Positions 41,299 through 53,100 of a stretch of DNA of 64,000 nucleotides are shown piece by piece. Source of the DNA: Litomosoides sigmodontis (Eukaryota; Nematoda; Chromadorea; Rhabditida; Onchocercidae); the NCBI GenBank assembly GCA_963070105.1, contig OY718807.1:9176483-9240482 (forward strand), given 5' to 3'. Numbering within the stretch: the stretch's first letter is position 1; every line of letters begins with the position of its first letter. The position numbers and the translations under genes are program-made. Under the pieces are notes generated by a model, which was given only the letters and a program-made list of their open reading frames with translations, had not been told where the DNA came from and did no database searches.

Positions 41299-42426
41299 AT
41301 GGATGCGAATGGATATGATATTTTTCTTGGATGCAGTTCTAGGAGTCGCATTGATCTAACATGGATTAATCATCGTGCTGCACCGCAGCTGCAGTTAGCT
41401 CTTTATTTTTTCCACACTTTTTAAGGCCATGGTTTTATACGTGCAGCACTTGACAGCTTTGATGATGTTGAAAAATTTTGCTAGTTTAGAGTTCAGTATT
41501 TTTCGTGATTGTAATCTTTAATAAGATTAAGCTGCTTGAGAATATGACTGAGTCATATTTTTGTGCTTCAAACATAACTCGAGTTTTTTTTGTAGCAGAA
41601 AAGGACTATCATTTTGCTCGGAATTAATGGTGGAAAGGCATAAACGAATGAATACTTTGCACATGACAAGGCATATACTTTATCATATACCATCCTATGA
41701 GACTATGCTTTCAGGCATGGTTGAGGTATACTTTTTATCGTAATTTCAAAACTTGAGTTCATGACATTTAGGGATTGAATTTTAGAAGTTATGGAAGATT
41801 TGAAGGCCACACTGGAACTATTGCTTCAAATTTTCGTCTCCTCCCCCAACTGCAATTTTTATTTGCATAATTTTATTAAATTCTTATGACATATAGCCAT
41901 TCATCAATTTCTTCCATTTTAGATAGCCTATTTTCTTGGTCATCCAGCAGTGGAGTTGACTATTTGTGTCCCAAAACATCCTAAAATGCTTGTCTGTACA
42001 CTAAATGATGATGATGAATTGAAGAAATATATTCAAAGGCGTAATGAATCGTATCGCATGGCATTTTGCTATCTCAGGGATATGGCTGAGAGGAAACACT
42101 GTGAAGTTGGTTTCTGTTTTCCTTTTTTTTGAGCAGTTTGGTTTTTTCATCATAATCCATCACTGGTGGTTGATTGATTGATTGATATTTTTGGAAATAC
42201 TCTGTAATTGAAATTCACTACGTGTTTGCTGAAATCTGAAACTAGATAATCATATTGTTGCAACCTGTATCAATAGTGTTCATACGACATTGTTTTTAAA
42301 TTGAATATTTTTCGAAGTAGAAAATAACACTAAATGTGCGCTTTAAAATAATTCTCGGTTTTTTTTCAGATTTTCTCCGATTTGGATGACGCTCTGCAGT
42401 ATGTTATTTCTTGCTCAAAAAAATGA
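41299..42426 (+). CDS. Small nucleoside-deoxyribosyltransferase-like protein, neighbour of olrn-1
   Basis: Exons 41299-41393, 41596-41725 (or starting at 41599), 41923-42105 and 42370-42426 join in frame to about 154 residues. It opens MDANGYDIFLGCSS, the same strand-loop as the OLRN-1 domain. It has the helix SGMVEIAYFLGHP where OLRN-1 has FLEIAHFAV, then a strand of ELTICVP, and ends SDLDDALQYVISCSKK, as DALRYI does in OLRN-1. There are no membrane helices. The domain is shorter than usual: the stretch between the first strand and the ETMLSGMVE helix is compressed, and no YYDP-type motif is seen. It starts 515 bases after the olrn-1 stop on the same strand. A tandem duplicate that kept only the soluble fold is the simplest view. 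Enzyme activity is unproven. Confidence 0.68.
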
Positions 42427-44678
42427 TCCTTTTCACATAAACTTATCATCTTTTAATCGTCGTCGTGCTACTGATTCACACACCAAGAAAGGAGGTATTA
42501 ATACCGTGTGTATATCATTGTTTACTTACGCTTTTAAATGGTAATTGGTGGAAAGCCTAAAATGCAGTAATTTGAGTGTGAATTATCGACTTTCTTTAAA
42601 TTTACTGTTTTGCTCATTGCTATGTAGATTCTGCTTTATTGGAGTGAGTGCGTGTGATTCCTCTGGCAGTTGTGGTACTATGTCCTCCTAAATTTTTATT
42701 GAAAATTGGAAATCTAAAGGTAACATGCAAGATTATATGAGAGGGGTCGAATTAGTTCACCATGCTTTCCAGGAAAAAAGTACTCATGCGTCTTTTCACA
42801 GAATAGAAGGCATTTTTTATAGTTCAGTCTACTTAAGAAGAATTGTGACCACTGTCTGCAGAGAAAGAGCCAGATAGCAGAAACAGAATGCATAGTCGAT
42901 GTATGATGAATAATTTCCAGTTATGTTAAACATTTACGAGAAGTTTACCTTTTGATCAGCAGTAATAATGTTATCGTATGTGCCTTGCAGAAAGAGTAAC
43001 TGTTGCAACACAGTGAGTATTTTTTTTCCTTTTTCATATTCAATATTTCGTTGTTTGAAAAAGAAAAGAAGAAAAAAAATTTCACTACTTCAAAAGTGTA
43101 CTTGTTGCAACAGAATGATACAAAAGTATTGTGCATGATAGGAATATAGTTTTTCAAAAGTGCTCCTTTCTTATTTTCATTTTTGTCCGACTTGATATTT
43201 GTCATTAATGATAATTATATCGCTGGTAATGATTATGATTTCATTGACAGGAGAAGGAAAGTGCATTTTTTTTCCTTATTTCTGTGTTTTAACATCATTT
43301 CTTCCGTATTCCCACCCTTTGATTTCTCCTTCATTTTTTACTAGTGTTATATTTTTAATTCCTTACAACTTTACTTTGTGCAGAATTGCTTTCATAGCAT
43401 TTCCCCTTTTAAAACACTTCCTGAAAATGAATTTTTTTTTGAGTTGATTAATCGTTTTTTAAACTAAGGAGGATTTTTTCTTTTTTTTTTTGGAAGGAGG
43501 AGGAAGGGGAAATTTTCCGTAAAGGTAACATTAGATTTTTCAACAATTTCATGGAAAAAAATGTAAAAAAAAATAGCAAAAGTACCTTCATTTCTCCCAT
43601 ACCTAATAATTGACTGTATTAGTAACGTACGTGATGTTGATGTAATAATTGTTACATTGATATGTTGAATATATGGATATAATGTGATATGATCATAACT
43701 TATGTATATATACAGGTTGCTATGTTTACCACAGAAGAAATTATCGCTGGAACATAATTTATCTCTTTTGTTGTTTCGAAATTACTCTCTCTCTCTCTCG
43801 TTAATGGAAAATACTTCAGTTATTGAAAAAATAACAAAAAAAAATGCTGAAATGTTAAAAAAAAACCGAAAATTTCAAAATGGCAATTTTTCAATGTGAA
43901 ATTTTATTCAAGTAATACGCTTCCGATTTAAAATGTTAATTTTGTGCAATTTTCTCTCATTCTCTTTCGTTTCACATTTTTGTACTTAGCAAAGAAGATG
44001 ATATTTTTTCTAAAGTGATATTGTGAAGAGGAGATAAACGAATTAAAGGTGCTCAGAAATAAAATTTGTTTCTTCAATTAAAAGTATAATTTCAATATTT
44101 TTTGAATGCTACCAAAGTATTTGTCCCAGTCTTCAATGGGAATGCCCAATAAGATGTGGAATTATCCATAAAATAAGTGATCATTTGTTAAACGAAATTA
44201 CTGATGGCATCGTTAACTTTTCTATGCCTCTGAAGATTTCACTGAAATTTACGCTTCATGTTCACGTGTGGGTTATTCACACAGAAGCGTTTCGTGCTGA
44301 AGTGATGAACACATCAGAAAAAATACTCCTGAAAATTGTGGGCTAAATAAATTTAGCAGCATGTGTAAGGCTTTGTCTTCCGTAATTTCCTAATTGCTCA
44401 TATTGAACAGATAACTTCCAAATTTTAATGCTTAGTGAAAAATTGTTGAGTTGATGAAACATGAAAAAAGAAAGGTAGCGATGAATCAGTACAAAACAGC
44501 TTAAACGTGTAATTGTTACGGAAAGGTCACGTGGTGAAATGAAAAAATGTTGCCGAATCCGCTCATGAGCCGTCAATTTGCAATCGTTGCCACGGATTGA
44601 AACCACTTTGTGTAGTGTTGGTCCAGCAATCGTAGCAGAAGTTATTTGTGTTGAGAATTTGCTCATCAATTCTCAACG
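42427..44678. other. Intergenic stretch with coding-like fragments
   Basis: No full gene is seen. Coding-like scraps occur: an exon-sized piece at about 42628-42690, an open plus-strand stretch of about 70 codons after a CCCAG acceptor ending in a stop near 44346, and a plus-strand piece at about 44505-44685 interrupted by one TGA. None shows a family I can name. They may be remains of one or more dead genes lying before the aminotransferase pseudogene. Confidence 0.4.
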
Positions 44679-45567
44679 ATGATTTTACGGTTAAATTTGA
44701 TTAGAGGAATCAAGCGTTCAAGATATGCATTATGTAGTGGTCAGTCGTCACGCTGTTATTTCAATCTATTCCGTAACACAGGAAACGAGAGACGTAAGTG
44801 ATGATATCAAGTAGCAATAGCAGCGTTTTTCGGAACGTGTGGTAGGTGTTAAACCAAACATTTGGTGTGTTCTCCTCCTGTTCCTTTAATGACATCCGTT
44901 TTTTTTGTAGTATTTCAGTTAAATAAACCAGAAGAGTTATGTGTTACTGAAAGAGTTTATTTGTTGTAGTTACGAAGGAATGTGTACGTGATAAATTGCA
45001 GTAGAAAATTGTGACAATTTACTCATTTTGCACGGTTGAATTCACAAGTTTAGCTGCGGAATGTGAAGTAGTCAATATTGGACAGGTGGATGATTATTTG
45101 CCAGGTTAATTCAGTGTTTATTTTTAATTTTCATTGATTACATGTGCATATTTTAGTTTGCGTTATATCTCTTTTGCTCTCCAGAACAGCATGCCGATAA
45201 ATTGAAATCTCAATATTACTGTAAGGTTTTCCGGATACTCCTGTGCCATCATACGTAGCAGGAATGTTGGAAAGTGTTTCAAAGTATGCGGAAAGAACTG
45301 ATTGGCATCAGTACAGTCGTGGCTTCGGTTATCCAAGGCTAGTGAGGTTTTTTTTTTCTCTTTAATTAACTTGATGTTCTTTTTTCAATTTTTTTTTCTG
45401 TCGTTTCCGTGGCTTCTTTTGGCCATCACTCCAGTTGAATGCCTTGGCAAAGCTTTACTCAGTCACTGGGTATAGATGTTGATGCCTACCAAAATGTTTT
45501 GGTAAACGGTTGGTGCGCATCTTTCGCTCTATTATTCATTGGGTTGTGATGAGATGATTTTTTTTAA
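44679..45567 (+). pseudogene. Kynurenine aminotransferase pseudogene
   Basis: Four exon remnants follow the start of a class I PLP aminotransferase of the kynurenine/cysteine-conjugate group. 44679-44793 encodes a basic, mitochondrial-type leader (MILRLNLIRGIKRSRY). 44970-45085 gives VEFTSLAAECEVVNIGQ. 45225-45341 gives GFPDTPVPSYVAG and QYSRGFGYPRL. 45435 onward gives LNALAKLYS and, in another frame, DVDAYQNVLV. Family members read EF..LA...VVNLGQGFPD...Y.RGFGHPRL. Damage: a TAG at 45002-45004 inside exon 2; the acceptor before GFPD reads AA instead of AG; a frameshift after KLYSVTG near 45470; further stops by 45565. I find no convincing later exons with the PLP lysine, so the 3' half is missing or beyond recognition. 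Several independent lesions argue against one sequencing error. Confidence 0.75.
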
Positions 45568-46384
45568 GAAAGTGATTTTTGGTAAAGATGATTAAAGATG
45601 ATTTTCTTACGCTGAGATTTTATCTTATTTTCAGTCAAATAAACTATTGGGTGCTGCTGAATCGATACTGAAATCATTACAAGTGGATAGGCATCAGTGT
45701 ATCACTATACAGCACTATTATCTCTTGTGATCATTTTTGCATCTTTCTGTATTCCGAAAACTGTTGACGAAATATTGAAATTAAAATTGAGCACGTTATA
45801 TTTGTTAAATGCTCATGTTAGTTCTTTCCCTTTTTTTGAAACTTCGTCAGTTAATTTTGTTCACTTATAAAGTAATTTTATTATTCACTTATAAAATTTC
45901 GTTTATAAAATCATTTTATTACCGGATTGATATATCTTTCCTGTTCATGATTTCGAAATTTCCACGGATGCATAATTTTTTTACAATATGCTTAACATCT
46001 TAATCGCCATATCTAAATGTAAATCGACCCTAAATAGTAGTCCATAGCATCTGATATCAGGGGTGTGGGAAGGGTGACAGCAATTAAAGTGAAGGTAGAT
46101 GTTAGGCTAGCTCGAGTAATTTTAGATTCAACCACAAGTTTTAGCAAATGAGCCTTCGGCAGATTTGGCCTTATTGCCTCCATCAGCATTTAGTGATGTA
46201 GTCGTTTAGGATGATGGTGAGAATTTAAGGAAGTTTTAATTGTCCCACGCAAAACTAGACATATAATTGTTTCCGAATTGCAGGTTCAAAAACAAAGGAA
46301 TTTTTCTGATTTAAACAGCTGTTCTCACAGTTTAACGACGGTGTTTGAAAGGGTCTTTTCTCGGTGACTTTGAAGGCTGTAGAT
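45568..46384. other. Spacer and 5' leader of the TIM9 gene
   Basis: No further aminotransferase exon can be recognised here. A good acceptor, TTCTCACAG, ends at 46330, 54 bases before the TIM9 ATG, and is a likely trans-splice site for that gene. Confidence 0.5.
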
Positions 46385-46937
46385 ATGGTCGAAAATACTA
46401 CGGAAACAGATTTAAAAACGTTTAAGGATTTTTTGACGCAGTATAATGCCGTTGCGGAGCAGTGCTTCACGTCCTGCATAACCGATTTTACGACAAGGTA
46501 AGGTTCTATTCAAACTTACAAAAAGTTTTGACAAGGAATGGAAATCACACAGTGTGCGTTGACTTCTTGGATGATAAGGAAGTGGATAAATTAATGGGAA
46601 CTTTCACTTTTTTCTAGTGAAAAAACCATTTCGCTTAATTTTCCTGAAAAAATTGAAATACCGAGCAGGTAGAAAAGGTGAGATTTTAGCATTTCATCAA
46701 CATTCGTATCATTTCTAATGGATTTTTATTTACACTAATTTTAAGTGTGGCAAAATGCATTTTTTGACAAAGAGTTAATTTGTCCATGTATATTCCAGAA
46801 CATTAAGTAACTCCGAGGAGCAGTGCTGTTCGAATTGCCTTGATAAATTTCTAAAAATGACTCAGAGGATGTCATTACGGTTTCAAGAACATCAGTTGAT
46901 TCAGAGTGAAGCGCAAGGACCTCTAAGCTTGAAATAG
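46385..46937 (+). CDS. tin-9: Mitochondrial intermembrane-space chaperone TIM9
   Basis: Two exons, 46385-46497 and 46799-46937, join at phase 2 (AG|A, Arg) to an 83-residue protein, the usual small-TIM length. Twin CX3C motifs are present: CFTSC at 27-31 and CCSNC at 47-51, 15 residues apart. The ITDFTTR before the junction and FLKMTQRMSLRFQEHQL after the second motif match TIM9 rather than TIM8, 10 or 13. In the family, TIM9 and TIM10 form a hexamer that carries hydrophobic precursors across the intermembrane space to TIM22 and to sorting complexes; the four cysteines form two disulfides through the MIA40 import route. The gene lies on the same strand about 0.8 kb after the aminotransferase pseudogene. 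Which of the nematode tin-9 copies it is cannot be decided. Confidence 0.93.
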
Positions 46938-49900
46938 TTGAAAATTTTTTTTATACCTAATAATTTTTTAATATTTTATCGAAATATATTGGATTATAGT
47001 TTGCTATATTGAATAGCCTAACAGAATATATTTGTTGTTGTTTGTTGCCATTTTGCTTCATCTATTTGTTTTTTCTTTGCCGAAACTTCTTCAGTAGCAG
47101 AACGATGAATCCAAATAATTTAACTCTTGACAGTAAACTCAAATCGGTTATTTTTCGTTTTTTCTCTTAATGGGACATGGTTGTTCATCATTAAGCATTA
47201 AGAATGAATGCTTGCAGAATTGAGGCTATGTTTTATAAGATGTTGTTGTTTTTCATTTTTTCAATAACAATTTTCAATTTATTAAAAAAAGTAGTGGTAT
47301 TTTAGTATATAGCATATGGTTATATTGCATCTATTGCTTGTTTGTACCATAGCTACTTTAAACAGATTCAAAAACCAGAAAGAGAAAAAAGATGTGACTC
47401 TAATTGCTTCCTTTTTTTCCATCACGGGAACTTGATTTATAGCATCGTTTGTAGCATCGCCACTTTTTTACTTCATTTAGTCCCATCTCAAACTTCCTTG
47501 TATATTAATGACTTCGTTAAATTGTTTCTAATGAAAAATGATCAAAATTGAGAAAATTAGATAAATAATTGTCGGTGGTGTGAATTATTTTTCAGCTCTA
47601 ACAACATTTTAGCTTTGGCAAGCAGCTATGAATACAATTTAAGCATTCCCTTCTGTACGTGTAATGGAGGTTTGATTGAAGCTTAAGTCTAGTAATTATG
47701 GATTTGCTTCAAGTTTGAATTTTCTGCTAAAGGTGTTGAAAACATATTGGACTTTATTTTAATGGCATGGCTGGGTAAAAGTAAAATTTTAGTGACTCAA
47801 ACAGACATCAGAGGGCCTCTGATGTCTCTGATCTCTGATAAGGGTCTAAGAGTAATGTTCTTTATTGTGGAAAAAGTCGAGAATTCGCAGAGAAGTTTTG
47901 CAAAAGCGTAAATTGTTTTTTTAATAATTTAATAATCTGAAATCGCCAAAATATTAACAGGACATCATTTCACGGCATATTAATTAATTGATTTCTAAAA
48001 TTACGGCTCGTTCTTCGATCCTGTATTTAATAAAATAAAGGATGCATTTGATTTTATTCAAATACGCACAGATCTTTATATCCACGTGGTATCTTGACGT
48101 GTAACTTATGCCTGCGAACAGCATTGAAATTGCTAAAATAGGTCTGTAAGGCGGTGAGTGATGTGATTAAACTAGGAAGTAATATGGGATGATTGGTGAG
48201 CGATGTGGAAGTGATTAAAAGTGATGCAATAAAATGAACAATTGAAATGAATTTTCATATGTTTGTCACTTCACATGAAGTTATGCACTTGAAGCACATG
48301 TTCAATGTGTGAAACAACGAACGATTGTCTTAAATTCTACTGTAAGAAGTGTTAAGTGTGAATAATTTTAATGGTGAAATTTGAAACAAAATTTTCAAGC
48401 ATTTTACAAAGCATTGAAAATATCTTTTAGCCTATGTTCGTTCGTTAAGCGAAGGCATACGGCTGTTTAGTACAAAAAGAAAAATTCAAACAAAATTTAA
48501 AAAATTCGTTTCCGAAAAGATTTTTCTTCCTCTCGTTTTCGTTTTCATCCCTTCTTCCTCTTTCCTCCATCTTCTCTCTTTGCCTCGCACACATCTAACA
48601 AATAAGACAATGGAATAAAAAAACTTTTGAAATAAGCGAGCAGGGAAATAATTATTTTTTGGATGATTCAACAAAACAACCGTCGCTTTCCGTTTCTTTT
48701 CTCTCTCCCTCTCTTTTCTCCCTTTTTTTTCTCTTTCTTTTTTACTCTCGCTCTCCATAAACTTAAGTAAGGGAATAAGCTTAACAGTGAAAAAGTGATG
48801 AATTTTAGAACACTTCCTATTCTTTTTTTTCAAATATTTATTTTTTAACGTTTTTGTTGTCTTAGCTCACGGAATGCTTTTGTTTTTCATTTCCCATTTA
48901 CTACTGCTTTTTCTACTTTTTAAATTTAAATTTAAATTTAAAATTTTAATATAAATAAAAAACATAGAATCAATCATTTGTATTAAAAGGTGAAATTTTA
49001 CGAGTAATGTATGACTAACTTTCCTTTCCCCTTTCTTTCTGTCACTGTATCAAATTAAAATTTCTGTAAGAAATTTAATTCGCTCATTTAAATGCGATAC
49101 AGTGAGAGTCAGAAAAAGCAAGAAAGAGAGGGACAGAGCGAGAAAGAGAAAGGGGAAAAGGCGAAAGAATTTTTTGATACAAATTTTAATAAAAAATTTT
49201 TGTTCAACGATGTAAAATTATCCAGAGTTTTATCATTGAAAAAGCAAGAGAGAGAGAGAGAGAGAGAGGAAGAAAAGGAGGAGAGAGAAAGTAAGAAATG
49301 AAGAACTTGATAAAAAAAAATGATGTTGACAGTAGCATATGCCATAAACATTGCTTAAAAATTTTAATTTTAATCATCAAGAGAGCTACTGCGGGAGGGA
49401 GAGGGAAAGATGTGAGAGACGAAAATGACAGGAAGAAGACTGAATGAAAAATGAGGGAAAAAATTTTCCAATACAAATTCCAATATCAGTAGGAATGGTA
49501 GTATACTTGATATAAAAATTAATTAAAATAATTTAAATTTGGCAAATCAAAAAGAAAAACTGAAAGGGAAAGGAAAATAAAGAGAGAGATGAGAGAGGAA
49601 AAGAGAGAGAGAAAGGAGGGAAAAAAGCGGAAAGAGTCGAAAAAGTGAAAGATTTATGCGAGGATTAGTTAAAAGTGTCAAGAAAAAAAAATTTAGTCTC
49701 TCCACCAGTGCCACCACTATTCCCATCTCAAATTTTCCACATCTGTCATCTTTTTTCCTCCATACTTTATATACATACAAATACACGTAGGACTACGGTT
49801 AAGCATTTTCACGTTTCCAGAAATATTGTTCACTAATTGTTTCAAAATTATTTCAATTAAAATAACCAAATGACCAAATGTTATTTGTGTGTTTAATTCT

Positions 49901-50137
49901 TTTTTCACTTTCTTTTTTTATTGTTATTGTTTTTTATATTTTATTTTCAGGTTTTTTTTTCTTCTTTTTCCGAATTTTTTCCATCCTTTAAGAAATTCTT
50001 TTAGCACGGCAACTCTTTTGTATGAAAAAGGCAACAGAGAGAAAGCGAGAGAGGGAGAGAGAAAGAGAGAGAGAGAGGAAATGTTGTGGAAATTATTTAC
50101 CACCAATGTTACTCAGTAATTAAACAATGATAATTGC
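46938..50137. other. Intergenic region before the stomatin gene
   Basis: No conserved coding exon is recognised. The sequence is AT-rich, with many GA/CT-rich purine tracts from 48480 to 50080. Frames through these give only Arg/Glu/Lys or Ser/Leu/Phe repeats. It probably includes the tin-9 3' UTR and the stomatin promoter. Confidence 0.55.
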
Positions 50138-50139
50138 AG
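50138..50139 (+). promoter_or_regulatory. Likely trans-splice acceptor of the stomatin gene
   Basis: TAATTGCAG ends at 50139 and the ATG of MNELPSS follows two bases later, the short spacing typical of spliced-leader addition. This favours ATG 50142 over the in-frame ATG at 50127, which would be removed. Confidence 0.5.
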
Positions 50140-50141
50140 TG

Positions 50142-53100
50142 ATGAATGAATTACCATCATCATCATCATCAACATCATCACCACCACCACCACTATTATC
50201 ATCACCATCATCATCATCATCATCATCACCGTCACTGTTGTCAGCATCACCACCAGCATCAATGCAAACACCACCACCAGTCTCATCGTCACCAACACTA
50301 TCTCCACTTCAGTCTCGATCAGGAATGCTTTCACGGCCGGAATCACGACCTCGGTCACGTTCATCGATGAAACGATCGAAAGCACAAAAGCAAAAATTAT
50401 TTCACTATCACTCAGAAGATGCGGAAAATCGTTTGATGAAAGTAAGAAATTTTCATTCGTAAATATATCACACTTAATTACCTGCTTTTCCATACGTTCG
50501 AAAATGATTAATTTATTTAAAATTACTTTCTCCCTCTCTCTCTCTCCCTCTTTCTTTCCTTCTTTTGGTTTTTTCTTCCATTTTTTGTGGAATATATACT
50601 TTGATAGAAAAAAAAAACTTTCATTCAATAAATCTCTCACACTGTTTGTTAGCAATACGCTTATTGTCTCAAATGGACAAATTGGGAAATTTTTTTTTAA
50701 TGCATCTTTTAAAACCCTTAAAATAAAGTAATTCAAAAATTTATCTTTTCATTTGTTTTAAAATATTTAATGAATGAAGGCAACAAGCAATAGCAATGCC
50801 AATGATTTATAATTAATTTTTTTTCAAATAAATGTCTTGAAATTGGCAGTTTTAAATTTCTTTGCTTCATTTATAGTTGTCTCATTCAACAAGCAAAAAG
50901 AAAAACGTTGAAGGAAAAAAAAATCATGGAAAAGTTAATTATTCATTTTATAGGCTCTCAAGAGGCCACACTTTTTCCTCATTTCGTGTGCATATGTGTG
51001 TGTGCGTGTGTGTGTGTGTGTGTGTGTGCGTGTGTGTGTGTGTGTGTGTGAAATGTTCACTGAAAGCAATCATTTTATTTAAATAAATGGAGGAAATGTT
51101 ATTCCAAAAAAAGAAATGAACAAAAAAGCTTACATTCTATTGGATGCTCATTTAGCTGCTGCCAATTTCAGTGCAATTACTAACTTTCAAATTATTCAAT
51201 TCCACATAATTACAATAAAGCAATGTGAAATAAATCTTTTCTTCTCCCTCAGTTTTTTTTTTTTGCCGCTACAAATAAAAAATCTTACGGGTAAGTTAAA
51301 ATTTTCTCATTTTTTTCTTCAGAGTTAACTATCAAAACTGTCGCTGTAATTGGGATCGTAATAGTTGCAAGCTTCAACTTTAATTAACTATAAAAATTAA
51401 GTTTTTTTAAGGCCAATCAAATAACATAATTTTTCCGATATTATGCAGTTTTTTGCTTAATTCGATAATTTTGCTGCATTGTTGACCGGAAAAAATGGAT
51501 TCCCAGAGAGATTTTTGCGCGTTTTATTTTTTATTTTTGCTTTTTTTCTTCTATTTCCTCAATAATTTTTGTTATTTTAAAACTCAAATATTTTTTACCG
51601 ATAGTGGTCAGTGGTAGGAATGATTATTTGCACATATTTCACTGTATTTCGTTAATTTCATTAATTAATGAGATAGAAAGATAGCTTGAAATATAATTTC
51701 TGTTTAGTAATAAAGAGGAGCGCTTCTGTTCACAACCATTGAATTCAACAAAAATTTTGATGAATAAATCAAAATTGCCACAATAAATTTTACTGGCGAA
51801 ATTGTGAAGCTCCAAATTTTTTTCAATTTCGGTGTGAAATTTGTTCTGTGCTTGTTTTTAATTACATAAATGAAAAATTCAAAACAACGTTTGATGAGTT
51901 TACTTTTCCTCCAATAGGCCACGTAGAATTCTCCTCCTCCGCACTACCTGAAGTGAAGCAAAGAAAAGCATGGAGAATTGCTTAAAAAGACACTTTGTCA
52001 TTAATATTTCACGAAGGTATTTAAACTGAAAGTGAGAAAGAGGAAGGAAATATACGTGAACTGTGTTATTGTAATTTCGTGTTTAAGTGCTACTGTAATT
52101 TCGTGTTTAATTTAGGATGTAATTGAGAAGATACCTGTTCGAGCGCGTTCACAAAGTTGGCTCATTCGAACTCGACATTTACTGGATGACACCAAGGTGT
52201 GTTGGATTTTTTTTCACAGTAACTTTTCATCTGCTTGATGAAATTGCAAGAGTGAAAGATTTAAATTTATTCTATCAGGAAGCTACGTGTAAATAAACGT
52301 GGAGTAAAGCTGATAGCGTCATTGAATATTATTATATTATTTAATGCAGGAAAAATTTTGTTACTACAATTTCAATTACATTTTGATTATAGAACATAAT
52401 ACTTTCAAAAATTTGAATTATACTGGAAAAAATAGCTGTTAGAGATTGCTGCAAAATAGTGGACATTTTTCGGTACGTAAATTTGAATTTACCATTTCAA
52501 GCAAGTTTAAAGGTCAAAGATATGTGCTAGGTAGACAGTCCCTGAACTGATTGAAGCTTAATATGTTGTCGTTGGGTTCAATTAGACAGTACGGCAGTAA
52601 ATCGTTTCTTTTTCGATGAAACTTTATTGGCTGAAATAGCGCTTCGTAAAAAAAATGAAAGTGCAAGAAGATGCGGGCGTTTCGTCGCTGTTTGTGTCAC
52701 TTTAGGAATTGTTAGCTTCATAAGCTCAATAAGCTTATCTAACAATGCAAGCGCGATTTGCAAAACAAAAATTCCAAAAAGTCTGTCAAATTTCAAAGTT
52801 AAAATTGCTGCTATGCTACAACTAATGAGCAAACTCATTTCTTACTATTATCACTGTTGCAATAGAAAGTATTTTAAGCGTAAATTGGAAGAATTTGAAA
52901 TTTTTAATTTCAATGTTGATTACTCATTCACTAACTTAAAATATGCAACTACGCTCGATGCCAATTTAAGATTGGCGCATCAGTTGCATAGACCAAATCA
53001 GTTTTGCCCGACTCCATCAGTTCCATCATCTTTTTTTTTACTTTAATTTTTGATAAAAAGTAATTTCTTTGTGAATTCGAACACTGAGCAGTGCGTTGGA

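Noticed and set aside
44343..44669. 108-codon minus-strand frame with a fairly mixed composition
   Set aside because: No motif, no splice partners, and it overlaps plus-strand coding-like fragments. I could not decide that it is real.
48486..49786. Several frames of 60-115 codons rich in Glu/Arg/Lys or Ser/Leu/Phe
   Set aside because: They follow GA/CT purine-pyrimidine tracts and lack conserved sequence.
50113..50736. 207-codon minus-strand frame opposite stomatin exon 1
   Set aside because: It is the shadow of the triplet repeat and of the real plus-strand exon (Met and Val runs).
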